Shown here: piece by piece, positions 50,006 to 60,539 of the stretch
Numbering within the stretch: position 1 is the stretch's first letter
Layout: every line of letters starts with the position of its first letter
Origin: Synechococcus sp. LA31
GTDB lineage: Bacteria > Cyanobacteriota > Cyanobacteriia > PCC-6307 > Cyanobiaceae
DNA length: 64,000 bases
Assembly (NCBI RefSeq): GCF_018502385.1
Contig: NZ_CP075523.1
Location: forward strand, 1,550,001-1,614,000
Direction: 5' to 3'
Translations under genes and position numbers: made by a program
The notes under the pieces: generated by a model
What the model saw: only the letters and a program-made list of their open reading frames with translations
Told to the model about the DNA's origin: nothing
Databases searched by the model: none

Positions 50006-51245
50006 GCCGCAGCCTCCAGCAAACGCTCCAGCGAACACCAACTGCGTGCAGCGGCGGGCAGCTCGCGCAGCACCTCTTCGCAGAAGGCCCGCTGCAATAG
50101 AGCCGCCGCTTGATCGGCATCAATGCCACGGCTCTGCAGATAGAAGAGCTCGTCGGTTTGCAGGCTGCTCACCGTGGCGCCGTGGGCGCATTTCACATCG
50201 TCGGCCACGATCTCCAGCTCCGGCTTGGTGTCGATCCTGGCGCGATCAGACAACAACAGGTTGCGGCTGAGCTGGGCGGCATTGGTGCGCTGAGCGGCGC
50301 GGGGTACGCGCACAGCGCCGTTGAACACGCTGCGGCCCTGGCCGGCAGCCACCGCTTTATGGAGCTGATCGAGTTGTCCTTCGGGGCCTTTGAACTCCAC
50401 GAAGCTATGGGTGTCGGCGATGCGCTGGCCATCCACCACCTGCAAACCGCGCAGGGTGGTGTGCGCGGCGCCATCCACCTGCACAGCGCGAGGCTCCAGC
50501 CGTGCCAACCCCCAACCCGATGTGACACTGCTGAGCTGCGCCTCACTTTCCGGCTCTTGCTCCATTGCCACATGGGTGAGCAGCGCTGCATCGGCCTGGC
50601 CCAAAGCCACCAGGCCATGACTGAGGCGCGCGCCGCGGGCCAAATGGGCTTCGATCACCAGGCTATGCAGACCCGAGCCCTGGGCTTCGATCAGCTGAGA
50701 AAGATCCAACTCGGCCTTTTCTTCCAGCAGCAGCAGCAAACGCAGGGCTTGCAGACCCGCACTGGCAGCACTCACCAACTCCAGACTCACCTGACTGCGG
50801 CTGGTCACACGCAGCGCCAGCACGTGCTCCGCAGCAGCGTGATTGAGTTCTACCGGCCAGTGCCGTTCACAGCCAGCGGCAGCCAGGGTGTGCCCCAGTC
50901 CCTGGGCAATTTCATCAGCGCTGAGCTGCTGCAAACCAGCCGGCAGGGCTTGGTCCACGAGCGGATCAGAGCTGCCGTTCCAGTTCAACCGCAGGGCGCC
51001 TGAAGCCACCTCAGGCAGCGCAGCAGGCGCGGGGGAAGCGGCCGTAAGCGGCAGCGTCTGCAGCAACGCGAGATCTGTGAAACGCCAGTCTTCGTTGCGG
51101 CTGGAGGGAATGGGCTGCTGGCGTAGGGCCTCTCGGCCGCGCTGCTGCACCAGCGCCAGCTCACCGCTGGCGGCGGGAGCAGCGGCCAACCAGGTTTCCA
51201 ACCAGGCGCCCTTGGCAGGGGCCGGGGCAGCAAGGCTTGCAGCCA

Positions 51246-51246
<1 letters not shown>
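50002..51246 (-). CDS. sufD: Fe-S cluster assembly protein SufD
   Basis: The 414-residue scaffold partner of SufBC has NEDWRFTDLALLQ near the start and the SufBD beta-helix core. Its conserved end is [44 protein letters not shown]. The start overlaps sufC's stop by one base (TGATG), so the two are coupled. SufD forms the SufBC2D complex. Confidence 0.95.
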
Positions 51247-52040
<794 letters not shown>

Positions 52041-52120
52041 GGCGGAGGAGCGAGCGAAAACGGAATCAGAAACAGAACAGGAGCAGGCGCATCAGCGCCC
52101 AATCGGTCGCGGGGCTGAGC

Positions 52121-53563
52121 TCAACCCACGGAACCCTCCAACTTGAGAGCCAGCAATTTGTCGGCTTCAGCAGCGAATTCCATCGGCAGCTGATTAAACA
52201 CATCGCGGCAGAAGCCGCTCACCATCATCGACACAGCTTCCTCGAAGCCGATGCCGCGGCTTTGCAGGTAGAACAGCTGATCCTCCGAGATGCGGCAGGT
52301 GCTGGCCTCATGCTCCACCGACGCCTGAGGCTGCTGGGAGCGGATATAGGGATAGGTGTTGGCGGCGGCCTGATCGCCGATCAACATCGAATCGCACTGG
52401 CTGTAGTTGCGAGCACCCACGGCTTTGGGGCCGATCTGCACCAGTCCGCGGTAGCTATTGGCGGAGCGGCCGGCGCTGATGCCCTTGCTCACGATCGTGG
52501 AGCGGCTGCGCGGGCCCACATGAATCATCTTGGTACCGGTATCAGCCTGCTGCATGTTGTTGGTGAGGGCTACGGAATAGAACTCGCCAACGGAATCTGC
52601 ACCCTGCAGCACACAGCTCGGATATTTCCAGGTAATTGCTGATCCTGTTTCCACCTGGGTCCAGCTGATCTTGCTGCGGTCGCCGCGGCACTGGCCGCGC
52701 TTGGTCACGAAGTTGTAAATGCCGCCCACACCATCCTCATCACCGGCGTACCAGTTCTGCACGGTGGAATATTTGATGGCAGCATCATCGAGCACCACCA
52801 GCTCCACTACTGCCGCATGCAGCTGGTTGGTGTCAAACATCGGAGCGGTGCAGCCCTCGAGGTAGCTCACCGAGGCACCCTCCTCAGCCACGATCAAGGT
52901 GCGCTCAAACTGGCCGGTATCGCCGGAGTTGATGCGGAAATAGGTGGAGAGTTCCATCGGGCATTCCACACCTTTGGGAATGAACACGAAGGAGCCATCA
53001 CTGAACACGGCTGAATTCAGCGCCGCAAAATAATTGTCGTTACTAGGCACAACCGTGCCGAGGTAACGCTCGATCAGCTCCGGATGCTCCTTCACAGCCT
53101 CGCTGATGGAGCAGAAAATCACGCCGTGCTCAGCAAGCTTTTCTTTGTAAGTCGTGGCGATCGACACACTATCGAACACCGCATCGACAGCCACATTCGA
53201 CAAACGCTTCTGCTCACTCAACGGAATACCGAGCTTGTCGAAGGTTTCCAACAGCTTCGGATCCACCTCATCAAGGCTGGCTTTCTTTTGCTGCTGCTTG
53301 GGGGCGGCGTAATAAATAATGTCTTGATAGTTGATCGGCGGATAACCGAGCGCGGCCCAATCGGGCTCACTCATCTGCAACCACTGCTTATAAGCGCGCA
53401 GCCGGAAATCCAGCAGGAAGGCCGGCTCGTCCTTCTTGCTGGAAATAAGGCGCACCACATCCTCACTGAGGCCCTTGGCGATCTTTTCGGTTTCGATATC
53501 GGTGACGAAGCCGTACTTGTACGGCTGGCTCACCAGATCACCAACAGCCTGTGCGTTGCTCAT
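52121..53563 (-). CDS. sufB: Fe-S cluster scaffold SufB
   Basis: The 480-residue scaffold has the cyanobacterial and plastid length. Landmarks are [96 protein letters not shown], and the end [47 protein letters not shown]. Fe-S clusters assemble on it. It is 10 bp after ftrC. Confidence 0.97.
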   Translation of the reverse strand: MSNAQAVGDLVSQPYKYGFVTDIETEKIAKGLSEDVVRLISSKKDEPAFLLDFRLRAYKQWLQMSEPDWAALGYPPINYQDIIYYAAPKQQQKKASLDEVDPKLLETFDKLGIPLSEQKRLSNVAVDAVFDSVSIATTYKEKLAEHGVIFCSISEAVKEHPELIERYLGTVVPSNDNYFAALNSAVFSDGSFVFIPKGVECPMELSTYFRINSGDTGQFERTLIVAEEGASVSYLEGCTAPMFDTNQLHAAVVELVVLDDAAIKYSTVQNWYAGDEDGVGGIYNFVTKRGQCRGDRSKISWTQVETGSAITWKYPSCVLQGADSVGEFYSVALTNNMQQADTGTKMIHVGPRSRSTIVSKGISAGRSANSYRGLVQIGPKAVGARNYSQCDSMLIGDQAAANTYPYIRSQQPQASVEHEASTCRISEDQLFYLQSRGIGFEEAVSMMVSGFCRDVFNQLPMEFAAEADKLLALKLEGSVG

Positions 53564-53573
53564 GATTGATGGG

Positions 53574-53927
53574 TCAGCTTGCGCAATGCGCTTTCACGTC
53601 TTCGAGGGTGATGGTCTGCTGTTCCCCACGGAAGGGGTTGTCTTCGGTGAGAAAGAGCATGCAGTGGCACTCTTTGCGCTCACGCATCGGAACACAAGGG
53701 CAATTCCAGAACGCCTGAGCCACCTCAGCTTCTTTGTCCTCATAGTGACGGCAGGGGCAGAGGGCGCCGCCAAGCTCATCCTTGTGGCGCGCGAGACCCT
53801 CAAGCACGACGGACGTGACGCTGGGATCGCTGCAGAAATAGGTGCCCGTGCGCTGGGCATAGGTTTCCGCAAACTTGCGAATCACCTCAAGGCTGTCGCT
53901 GGCTTGGGGGGCAGGAGCTGCAGACAT
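53574..53927 (-). CDS. ftrC: Ferredoxin-thioredoxin reductase, catalytic chain
   Basis: The 117-residue protein has the full ligand set: [21 protein letters not shown], and an upstream FCSD Cys. These bind a 4Fe-4S cluster beside a redox disulfide that passes electrons from ferredoxin to thioredoxin. It is the first gene of the suf operon, so light-linked redox control and Fe-S assembly are transcribed together. Also called ftrB in some genomes. Confidence 0.95.
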   Translation of the reverse strand: MSAAPAPQASDSLEVIRKFAETYAQRTGTYFCSDPSVTSVVLEGLARHKDELGGALCPCRHYEDKEAEVAQAFWNCPCVPMRERKECHCMLFLTEDNPFRGEQQTITLEDVKAHCAS

Positions 53928-53976
53928 GGGCGCGAGGGCGGAACGGTATGAGGTGCCATGCGGGCTTGGCCAGCGG

Positions 53977-54000
53977 TTACGAAACAGCTTGGTTTCGCAA
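53977..54000. promoter_or_regulatory. Candidate SufR operator
   Basis: A perfect palindrome CGAAAC-AGCTTG-GTTTCG at 53980-53997, extended by TT and AA outside, lies in the 200-bp divergent gap between ftrC-sufB and sufR. Known SufR sites in Synechocystis are CAAC-N6-GTTG; the same half-site spacing and AAAC/GTTT cores make this the best candidate. Binding has not been shown. Confidence 0.6.
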
Positions 54001-54127
54001 GTCGACCCTAAGGCACGTGAGTGGCACCGTGGGGGTGAGGCTGCATTGTGACGCGTGGCGGCACCAGCCAGCCCAACTCGTCACCCCACGAATGGGCGTG
54101 GCATGGTGTGGTGGTAGAGAGTTGGCC

Positions 54128-54763
54128 ATGAGCGCCTCGACGCAGGCACCCACCCGAGAAGCTGCCCTCACTCTGATGTTGCGTCAGGGTGAGGCGACGG
54201 CCGCTCAGCTGGCCGATGAACTTTCCGTGTCGGTTCAGGTGATGCGCCGGCACCTCCGTTCCTTAGAGGACGAGGGCTTGGTGGAAGCCAGCCCTGCACC
54301 AGAAGGTCCTGGCCGCCCCTCGAATCGTTGGCGGCTCACGGCGGCCGGCCGGCAGCACTTCCCAAACGGCAGCGAGCATTTCGCCCTGGGCCTCCTGAGC
54401 TCGATGGCCAGCAGCCTGCCCACTGAGATGGTTGAACAGCTCCTACAGAAACAGGCTTCGGAGAAAGCATCCGACTACCGACTGCTGATCGGCGAGGGCA
54501 GCCTGCCGGAGCGGCTTGAGCGGTTGGTGGATCTGCGGCGCAGCGAGGGCTACGTGGCGGAGTACTGCCCTAATCCCGATGGAGAGGGCTGGGTGATCAG
54601 CGAATTCCACTGCTCCGTGATGAAAATTGCCGAGCAGTTCCCCTGCGTGTGCGATCAGGAGCTTCAACTGATTCGCCACACCTTCCCTGACTGCAAGGTG
54701 GAGCGGGTGCATTGGCTGCTCGATGGCAGCCATGCCTGCGGTTTCCTGTTGCAATCGTGCTGA
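54128..54763 (+). CDS. sufR: Fe-S responsive transcriptional repressor SufR
   Basis: The 211-residue DeoR/ArsR-type regulator has a winged helix (residues 8-70; ATAAQLADELSVSVQVMRRHLRSLEDEGLVE). A C-terminal sensor domain holds the Cys set AEYCPNPDGEG, HCSVMKIAEQFPCVCDQE that carries a 4Fe-4S cluster in SufR. It represses the suf operon when clusters are sufficient. The ATG at 54128 fits the family; the frame is open upstream to 53948. Divergent from the operon it controls. Confidence 0.93.
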   Translation: MSASTQAPTREAALTLMLRQGEATAAQLADELSVSVQVMRRHLRSLEDEGLVEASPAPEGPGRPSNRWRLTAAGRQHFPNGSEHFALGLLSSMASSLPTEMVEQLLQKQASEKASDYRLLIGEGSLPERLERLVDLRRSEGYVAEYCPNPDGEGWVISEFHCSVMKIAEQFPCVCDQELQLIRHTFPDCKVERVHWLLDGSHACGFLLQSC

Positions 54764-55119
54764 GCGAACAAGATCTCGGCGAGCTCGAAAGCACCCTGCT
54801 ACCGGCCTTAGAGCGCCATCACTTGCGTCTGCTGGCCCACAGCCTGCGCTGCCTGCAGCAAGCCGCCGAAGGGGGAGACAGCCTGCCAGCTCAGGAGGGG
54901 CTGCTGGCCTGGGCCCATCAGCAGCCGAATCTGGCGGTGGATCCCACATTCATTCCAGTGCTGGTAGACCAGCTGGCCAAGGCAGCCGTGCAGCTTGAGG
55001 CGATCAGCCTGAAGGTGAGCAAACCACCGCTAGAACTGGAGATCAGTGATCTGGTGCGCTGGGGTCAGCAACAGGCTGATCAGCGGCTGGGCACTGAGCT
55101 CAAGCCACCAGAGCACTAA
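54757..55119 (+). CDS. Conserved hypothetical protein downstream of sufR
   Basis: The 120-residue, helical, soluble product (ALERHHLRLLAHSLRCLQQAAEGG, FIPVLVDQLAKAAVQLEAISLKV) starts at a GTG that overlaps the sufR stop (GTGCTGA). The overlap indicates coupling with sufR. No domain is recognised. Its 3' end overlaps the convergent transporter gene by 20 bp. Confidence 0.65.
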   Translation: MLSEQDLGELESTLLPALERHHLRLLAHSLRCLQQAAEGGDSLPAQEGLLAWAHQQPNLAVDPTFIPVLVDQLAKAAVQLEAISLKVSKPPLELEISDLVRWGQQQADQRLGTELKPPEH

Positions 55120-55963
55120 CACCGGCGAGCGCCAACAGGGCTGCACTCCAACCGCGCCACCCCGGTCGATCGCCCTCCAGATGCGCCAGGGGTATCGCCA
55201 TCAAGGGAGCGGTGGCGAGCAACGCCACAGCCATGCCGCCGGGTAGGCGTTGCAGGGCGGCCTGCTGCAGTGCGATCCCCGCGGTGGTGCCCAGCAAGGT
55301 GGCCGCCAACCCCAACGGCCAACGCGCCGCGGCGGGCTGCGGGCCTAGGCGTGCGCTGCGCAGCTTCCAAAGCAAAGGCAACAGCACCAACGCGGCGGCC
55401 AACAACCGCACCTGCGCCGACTGCAGAGGATCCAGGGCGGAATCGCGCAGGGCAGCCCGCGACAACAACGCCCCACTGCTGCCGCAGAGCAGGGCACCAA
55501 GCGCCAGCACGACCCCTTGCCATTGCAGGCGTTGTGATGCCCCATCGGCAGGGCGTTGACCAGCTACCAGCAACAACGCCGCGGTGATCAAGCCGGCGCC
55601 GAGCCATTGCAGCGGGGCAGGAATTTCCGCAAGCCACACCATGCCGCCCAAGCTGGCCACAGCGGGCCCTCCGGCATCGATCGTGAGGGTGCGGCGGGTA
55701 CCCAAACGGCGCAGGGCAGCGAAATACAAGCTGTCGCCCGCAGCAATCCCCACCACACCACTGAGGGCAAGCAGCATCAGGGAGGCCGGCGGCGCCGTCC
55801 AGGAACGGCCGATCACGAAGGGCAGCAGCACTGCCACGGCCAGCAGGTTCTTGAGCAGATTGAGCTCGCCACCGCTGAGCGATGTGGGTAGTCGGTTCCA
55901 CAGGCTGCTTGCCACGGTCCAGCACAGGGCAGCAACCAAAGCGGCCAGAGCGCCGATCAGCAC
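55100..55963 (-). CDS. EamA-family (DMT) transporter
   Basis: The 287-residue protein has ten hydrophobic helices in two EamA repeats (about 1-125 and 145-287). WTVASSLWNR and GALLCGSSGALLSRAAL mark the starts of each repeat. DMT transporters export or exchange small metabolites; substrate is unknown. Divergent from the cpcS-like gene 53 bp away. Confidence 0.85.
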   Translation of the reverse strand: MLIGALAALVAALCWTVASSLWNRLPTSLSGGELNLLKNLLAVAVLLPFVIGRSWTAPPASLMLLALSGVVGIAAGDSLYFAALRRLGTRRTLTIDAGGPAVASLGGMVWLAEIPAPLQWLGAGLITAALLLVAGQRPADGASQRLQWQGVVLALGALLCGSSGALLSRAALRDSALDPLQSAQVRLLAAALVLLPLLWKLRSARLGPQPAAARWPLGLAATLLGTTAGIALQQAALQRLPGGMAVALLATAPLMAIPLAHLEGDRPGWRGWSAALLALAGVSALVA

Positions 55964-56016
55964 AATCCCCAGGGGCGGTGGCGACTTGCGATCATCGCTG
56001 CAGCTGCCGCGCCGCT

Positions 56017-56631
56017 GTGAGCCTCAACCTCGAGAACGCCCTCAGCTTCTTTCAGTTGAGTTGCGGCCGTTGGCGCTCCCAGCGCAGCGTGCATCACTTG
56101 TTGCATCGCCGGGCCGAAGCCGGGGGCTCACTGATTGTGGTGGAGGAACTGGCCGCCGACGATCAACGCCTGCGGGAACTGGCTGAGCTGCATGGGCAGG
56201 ATCCCGCCGGACTCGTGGGAGGTTGTTGGGTGCGCTGGAGCGCTTCGATGGCTTGGGACAAGGCCGGCGAAGACCACACCGGCGAGAGCGTGATCGGACT
56301 GATTCCCACCGATGAGCACGGGCGCGAGGGCATCCTGCTGCGCGATCTGGGCTACGCCGAGAAGGCACCGGCCAGCTCGCGCTTCTGCATGGATGAGCGC
56401 GATGGCCTACTGCTCAGCACCGACTACGAAACGATGAGCGTGTGGGAGCGCTTCGCCTTCCAAGGCCCCAACGTGCGGGTACGCAGCAGCACCGTGGAAG
56501 GACTCTCCAACAACGCCTCCTTCTGCATCGAGACCCGCTGCGACGACAGGCAGCAGGAGCGGCCAGGGGCTTCCGCCACGGCCGGCAGCGCCGCCACAAG
56601 CGAACCCGCCCTCTCGCTGCTGGGCTGGTAA
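56017..56631 (+). CDS. CpcS/CpeS-family phycobiliprotein lyase
   Basis: The 204-residue protein has the lipocalin-like fold of the CpcS/CpeS lyases: FFQLSCGRWRSQRSVHHL, SASMAWDKAGEDHTGESVIGLIPTDEHGREGILLRDLGYAEKAPASSRFCMDERDGLLLSTDYETMSVWERFAFQGPNVRVRSSTV. These attach bilins to Cys 84 of phycobiliproteins. The GTG at 56017 starts at the conserved N-terminus. It lies 105 bp upstream of cpcG, so both serve phycobilisome assembly. Exact target (CpcS, CpcU or CpeS) cannot be set. Confidence 0.85.
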   Translation: MSLNLENALSFFQLSCGRWRSQRSVHHLLHRRAEAGGSLIVVEELAADDQRLRELAELHGQDPAGLVGGCWVRWSASMAWDKAGEDHTGESVIGLIPTDEHGREGILLRDLGYAEKAPASSRFCMDERDGLLLSTDYETMSVWERFAFQGPNVRVRSSTVEGLSNNASFCIETRCDDRQQERPGASATAGSAATSEPALSLLGW

Positions 56632-56736
56632 AGCTGAGCCTGCTCGAACGTTACGGACTGTGAGCCCTGCCTGAGCCTGATCAGTGCAGCCGTTGCGACA
56701 CTTCTACGATCAGCCACGACGGATGCCGAAGTTCGA

Positions 56737-57495
56737 GTGGCCCTTCCCCTCCTGAAGTACGCGCCCACAACGCAGAACTCGCGTGTGGATCCCCTTCGCG
56801 TGGGCTCGGACGAGGATCCCAAAGCCGTGTCTATGGACAAGGCTATGGATCGCGAAGATCAGAACTTCGTGATTGAGGCGGCCTATCGCCAGATCTTCTT
56901 CCACGCCTTCAAGGTCGACCGCGACCAAACCCTTGAGTCGCAGCTGCGCAACGGCCAAATCACTGTGCGTGATTTCATCCGCTCGCTCTGCCTGTCGGAC
57001 ACTTTTAACCGCAGCTTCTACAGCCTCAACAGCAATTACAAGGTGGCTCGCCATCTGGTGGAGAAGCTTCTGGGCCGCCAAACCCACGGCAAGTCTGAGG
57101 AGATCGCCTGGTCGGCAGTGCTGATGACCCGAGGGGTCAAAGGCATGATCGACGACATTCTCGATAGCGAGGAGTATCTGAACGCGTTCGGTTACGACAC
57201 CGTGCCTTACCACCGCAACCGCGTGGTGGGCAGCCGTGACTTAGGCGAGACCCCGTTCAACATCACCAGCCCCCGCTACGACGCCTACTACCGCGGAATC
57301 CTGGGCTTCCCCCAGATTGTGTACACCGGCACGGCTCGCAAGCTTCCGGAGCGCTCCCTCCAGCGCCGCGGCGGTTTCCCTCAGGACTACATGCCCTGGG
57401 TGCGCACCCTGCCCGCCCTGCGCGGAGCCAGCGCTGCCGGCAGTGCCGACATCGATTATTTGGCGAAAGTTCCCTACCGCAGCCTGGGGCGCTGA
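56737..57495 (+). CDS. cpcG: Phycobilisome rod-core linker polypeptide
   Basis: The 252-residue linker begins with GTG (MALPLLKYAPTTQNSRVDPLRVGSDED). The PBS linker domain (about 30-155) has AAYRQIFFHAFKVDRDQTLESQLRNGQITVRDFIRSLCLSDTFNRSFY and NSNYKVARHLVEKLLGRQTHG. It attaches phycocyanin rods to the allophycocyanin core. The C-terminus ends in PYRSLGR. A strong terminator follows. Confidence 0.95.
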   Translation: MALPLLKYAPTTQNSRVDPLRVGSDEDPKAVSMDKAMDREDQNFVIEAAYRQIFFHAFKVDRDQTLESQLRNGQITVRDFIRSLCLSDTFNRSFYSLNSNYKVARHLVEKLLGRQTHGKSEEIAWSAVLMTRGVKGMIDDILDSEEYLNAFGYDTVPYHRNRVVGSRDLGETPFNITSPRYDAYYRGILGFPQIVYTGTARKLPERSLQRRGGFPQDYMPWVRTLPALRGASAAGSADIDYLAKVPYRSLGR

Positions 57496-57515
57496 GCCTC
57501 AGAGCGATCACGTGG

Positions 57516-57545
57516 CAAGCGGCGGGCAACCCGCCGCTTTTTTTG
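57516..57545 (+). terminator. Rho-independent terminator after cpcG
   Basis: A GC stem (AGCGGCGGG / CCCGCCGCT) with a short loop is followed by seven T. It lies 20 bp after the cpcG stop and ends the cpcS-cpcG region. Confidence 0.92.
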
Positions 57546-57657
57546 TGTTCAGCCCAGCGACAGCTGACCGGTCTTGGGATGCTGACTGCATCAACACAGA
57601 TCAGGCCAGACCTGTGAAAGTTGCCCAGACTGATCCCAAAAAGATTCCGGAGGCCCT

Positions 57658-58707
57658 GTGAGTCAGACCCTGTCATCGCTCGCCCGGATGACGCTGCGCC
57701 AACTGCGCCAGGTGGCAAGCGAGCTGGGTGTGACCCTCTACAGCCGCAAGACCAAGGACGAGTTGGTGAGCGCCATCGGCGAACGCCGGGCAGATCTGTC
57801 CAGCCTTGATCAAGAACACGCTCCCAGCCGGCAGCTGGATGAAACCCGTGTGGTGTTTCTGCCACGTGATCCCCAGTGGGCTTACGTGTTCTGGGAGATC
57901 AGCGAAGCAGATCGCCAGCAGGCGTTCAAAGCCGGTGCCAGCCAGCTCTGCCTACGCGTGGCGGATGTAACTGGCATGAGCAATGGCGGCAGCCACCCCC
58001 ACACCCTTCAGGAGGTGCCGGTGGATAGCCATGCCACCGAGTGGTACCTACCCGTGCCCCTAAGCGATCGTGACTACCGCGTGGAGCTGGGCTACCGCGT
58101 CAGCGGTGGCGGCTGGATCTCTCTGGCTTTCTCATCGGTGGCCCGGGTGCCGGCGCTGCACCCCACCGAGCAGATCCTCGATCAATTCGTTCCCTTTTCC
58201 CTCGACACGCCTCCCAGCAGCACGACCGCCCCTCAGACCCTTCCCAGCACAGACAACGGCCTGCACGAACGCCTCTACCAAACGGCCACCGTTGGCACTC
58301 GCCGCCTCGGTCGCGGCTCTGAAGCGTTCCACGAACTCGATCAAGGTAGTGGCGCGGGTCTCAACGCCTCCGGTGCAGGTGTCTGGGCCAGTGGCCGCAG
58401 CGAATCGGGCTCTGGAGTGGTGGCTCCGCGCCAGCGCTCCTTCTGGCTCGTCGCCGATGCTGAGCTGATCGTGTATGGCGCCACGGATCCATCCGCCAAG
58501 TTGAGCATCGGCGGCGAAGAGGTGCCCCTCTCCAGCGAAGGCACCTTCCGCATCCAGGTGCCTTTCCGTGATGGCCAACAGCTGTACGCAATTGAGGCCG
58601 TGGCCGTCGATGGTGAGCAGAAGCGCAACATCACACTCGATTTCGAGCGCACCACCCCGGAAGACAACAGCAACCCCAGTGATCAGGCTGTGGCCGAATG
58701 GTTCTGA
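57658..58707 (+). CDS. DUF4912 protein with Rho-N/SAP-like N-terminus
   Basis: Of 349 residues, 5-45 form a Rho-N/SAP-like helix pair (MTLRQLRQVASELGVTLYSRKTKDELVSAIGE). The DUF4912 domain (about 60-170) has FLPRDPQWAYVFWEISEADR and YLPVPLSDRDYRVELGYRV. A Gly/Ser-rich linker and a second beta-rich domain (about 255-335) follow. A GTG start is used. Possible nucleic-acid contact is inferred only from the N-terminus; function unknown. Confidence 0.75.
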   Translation: MSQTLSSLARMTLRQLRQVASELGVTLYSRKTKDELVSAIGERRADLSSLDQEHAPSRQLDETRVVFLPRDPQWAYVFWEISEADRQQAFKAGASQLCLRVADVTGMSNGGSHPHTLQEVPVDSHATEWYLPVPLSDRDYRVELGYRVSGGGWISLAFSSVARVPALHPTEQILDQFVPFSLDTPPSSTTAPQTLPSTDNGLHERLYQTATVGTRRLGRGSEAFHELDQGSGAGLNASGAGVWASGRSESGSGVVAPRQRSFWLVADAELIVYGATDPSAKLSIGGEEVPLSSEGTFRIQVPFRDGQQLYAIEAVAVDGEQKRNITLDFERTTPEDNSNPSDQAVAEWF

Positions 58708-58717
58708 AGCAGCTGTG

Positions 58718-58891
58718 ATGAAAACGTTGGTGGCCTTCACCCCGATCACCGGCGCGGTGATTCTTCCCCTGCTGGTGTCCTTCCTGATGGTGAAGGTGAA
58801 CATCGGCACCGGTGTCCTGGCTGCTGTTGTGATCAGCAGCCTTTGGTTTGTGGCGATGCTGCGCACATCCGAACTACCTGAACACGGCTGA
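58718..58891 (+). CDS. Small two-helix membrane protein
   Basis: The 57-residue product has hydrophobic segments (about 5-25 and 29-48) and a polar end (RTSELPEHG). The ATG at 58718 follows GCTGTG. It lies 10 bp after the DUF4912 gene in the same direction. No family is recognised beyond a plausible conserved picocyanobacterial small protein. Confidence 0.55.
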   Translation: MKTLVAFTPITGAVILPLLVSFLMVKVNIGTGVLAAVVISSLWFVAMLRTSELPEHG

Positions 58892-58935
58892 AGCAGACGC
58901 TCCAGGGGAATGCTTCTGGCAGAAGCAGGAGCCAA

Positions 58936-60357
58936 GTGGAGATCTCATCCAAACCATGGCTTGGGGCCCTGGCACTGCTGGCCCTGGCCCTAATAAGCCA
59001 GGGGTGCACCAGCTACAGCGGTCGTTTGATTGGCTCCAAACCTGCGCCGCTGCCTCTGCCCGAGGGGATCGATGTGGCCTTCAACCACCGCGAAAGCAGC
59101 CACTACCGCAGCCCGGTGCACGGAGACACCCGCAACGGCGACAACCTGGAGGCGCTGCTGCTGAACGCAATCGAGGCGGCACAAACCGAGATCCTGGTGG
59201 CGGTTCAAGAGCTCTCCCTGCCAGAGCTGGCCGAGGCTCTAGCCATGCAGCATCGCCGCGGCATCCAGGTGAAGGTGGTCCTAGAGAACACTTACAGCAC
59301 GGCCTGGAGCGATCAGCACGAGGCTGAGCTCGATCGCCATCAACGCCAACGTCACCAGCTGTTGAAGGCTCTGGCCGATCGCAACCGCGACGGACAACTG
59401 AGCCTGGCGGAACTGCAACAAGGCGATGCCATGGCGATCCTGCAACGCGCTGGAGTGCCCTGGATCGATGACACCGCCGATGGCAGCAAAGGCAGTGGCC
59501 TGATGCACAGCAAATATGTGGTGATCGACCGACGGGTGGTGATCACCGGCTCGGCCAACTTCACGGCTTCGGGCATCCATGGCGATGCGGGCGATCGCCG
59601 CACGCGCGGCAATGTGAATCACCTGCTGCGGCTGGAGAGCCCACAGTTGGCACAGCTGTTTGCCGCCGATTTCCAGCAGATGTGGGGCGATGGCCCTGGA
59701 GGTGAGGCCGACAGCCGCTTCGGCCTGGCCAAACAAGCGGGGCCAGCCAGCCGGGTACTGATGGGCCAGACCGTGGTGGAGGTGCTGTTTGCCCCCCATC
59801 GGCGCAGTGATCCCCACCATGGGCTGGCACTAATCGGCAGCACCTTGGCCCAGGCGCGGGAAACGGTTGACCTTGCCCTGTTTGTGTTTTCCGCCCAATC
59901 ACTCACCGATGTGATCGCCGCGCTGCAGCAGCGCGGTGTGCGGCTGCGCTTGTTGGCGGATCCAGGCTTCGCCAGCCGTTCGTTCTCAGAGGTGCTCGAT
60001 CTGCTCGGTGTGGCACTCGCCGATCGCTACTGCAAACTGGAAAAGAGCAACAAGCCCCTTCAGCAGGCGGCAGAGGGCGTGGGCATCCCGCGCCTCGCCA
60101 GGGGCGACAAGCTGCACCACAAGCTCGCCGTGATCGATGGCAAGACCGTGATCACAGGCAGCTTCAACTGGAGCCCAAGTGCCGCCCATCAGAATGACGA
60201 GGTGCTGATGCTGATCCACTCACCCCTGCTGGCGGCGCACTTCACCCGCGAAATGGATCGCCTTTGGAAGGGGGCAGAGCTGGGGATCAACCCACGGATG
60301 GAGCGCAAGCTGCAGGAGAACCGCAGGCGTTGTGGCAGTGGGATGCAACGGCGCTGA
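58936..60357 (+). CDS. Phospholipase D-like lipoprotein with inserted EF-hand
   Basis: The 473-residue protein has a lipoprotein signal (ALALISQGC). Two PLD domains carry HKD motifs: HSKYVVIDRRVVITGSANF (from residue 191) and HHKLAVIDGKTVITGSFNW (from 394), so the catalytic pair is complete. Between strand elements of the first domain, DRNRDGQLSLAE (148-159) fits an EF-hand calcium loop. It is probably anchored in the outer membrane or periplasm. Substrate may be phospholipid or nucleic acid. GTG start. Confidence 0.85.
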   Translation: MEISSKPWLGALALLALALISQGCTSYSGRLIGSKPAPLPLPEGIDVAFNHRESSHYRSPVHGDTRNGDNLEALLLNAIEAAQTEILVAVQELSLPELAEALAMQHRRGIQVKVVLENTYSTAWSDQHEAELDRHQRQRHQLLKALADRNRDGQLSLAELQQGDAMAILQRAGVPWIDDTADGSKGSGLMHSKYVVIDRRVVITGSANFTASGIHGDAGDRRTRGNVNHLLRLESPQLAQLFAADFQQMWGDGPGGEADSRFGLAKQAGPASRVLMGQTVVEVLFAPHRRSDPHHGLALIGSTLAQARETVDLALFVFSAQSLTDVIAALQQRGVRLRLLADPGFASRSFSEVLDLLGVALADRYCKLEKSNKPLQQAAEGVGIPRLARGDKLHHKLAVIDGKTVITGSFNWSPSAAHQNDEVLMLIHSPLLAAHFTREMDRLWKGAELGINPRMERKLQENRRRCGSGMQRR

Positions 60358-60434
60358 GCCCCCATGCCAAAGGCGGTGTTGTGACATTCGCCACAACCGA
60401 CCTGCGTTTCGCTCCTAGGTTGCACCCAGACGCG

Positions 60435-60530
60435 ATGAAGACGATGTTCACCGCCACTGCTCTGATTGCGGCAGCTGCCGTCGCCCTCATGCTCACACCT
60501 GTGCTGGTGGTACTGGCGGAGTTGTCCTGA
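60435..60530 (+). CDS. Possible 31-residue membrane peptide
   Basis: MKTMFTATALIAAAA, then VALMLTPVLVVLAELS, gives one hydrophobic helix. Its size resembles photosystem or cytochrome small subunits, but the sequence matches none known to me. The ATG lies 78 bp after the PLD gene and 10 bp before the next small gene. Confidence 0.35.
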   Translation: MKTMFTATALIAAAAVALMLTPVLVVLAELS

Positions 60531-60539
60531 ACGGACGCG

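Noticed and set aside
48917-50113. A 398-residue frame antisense to sufS
   Set aside because: sufS has complete catalytic motifs on the opposite strand; the antisense sequence is His/Ala/Gln-rich with no family features, typical of a high-GC shadow frame.
60435-60530. Photosystem or cytochrome b6f small subunit
   Set aside because: Size and helix fit, but the sequence matches none of the known small subunits, so it is kept only as an unnamed low-confidence ORF.
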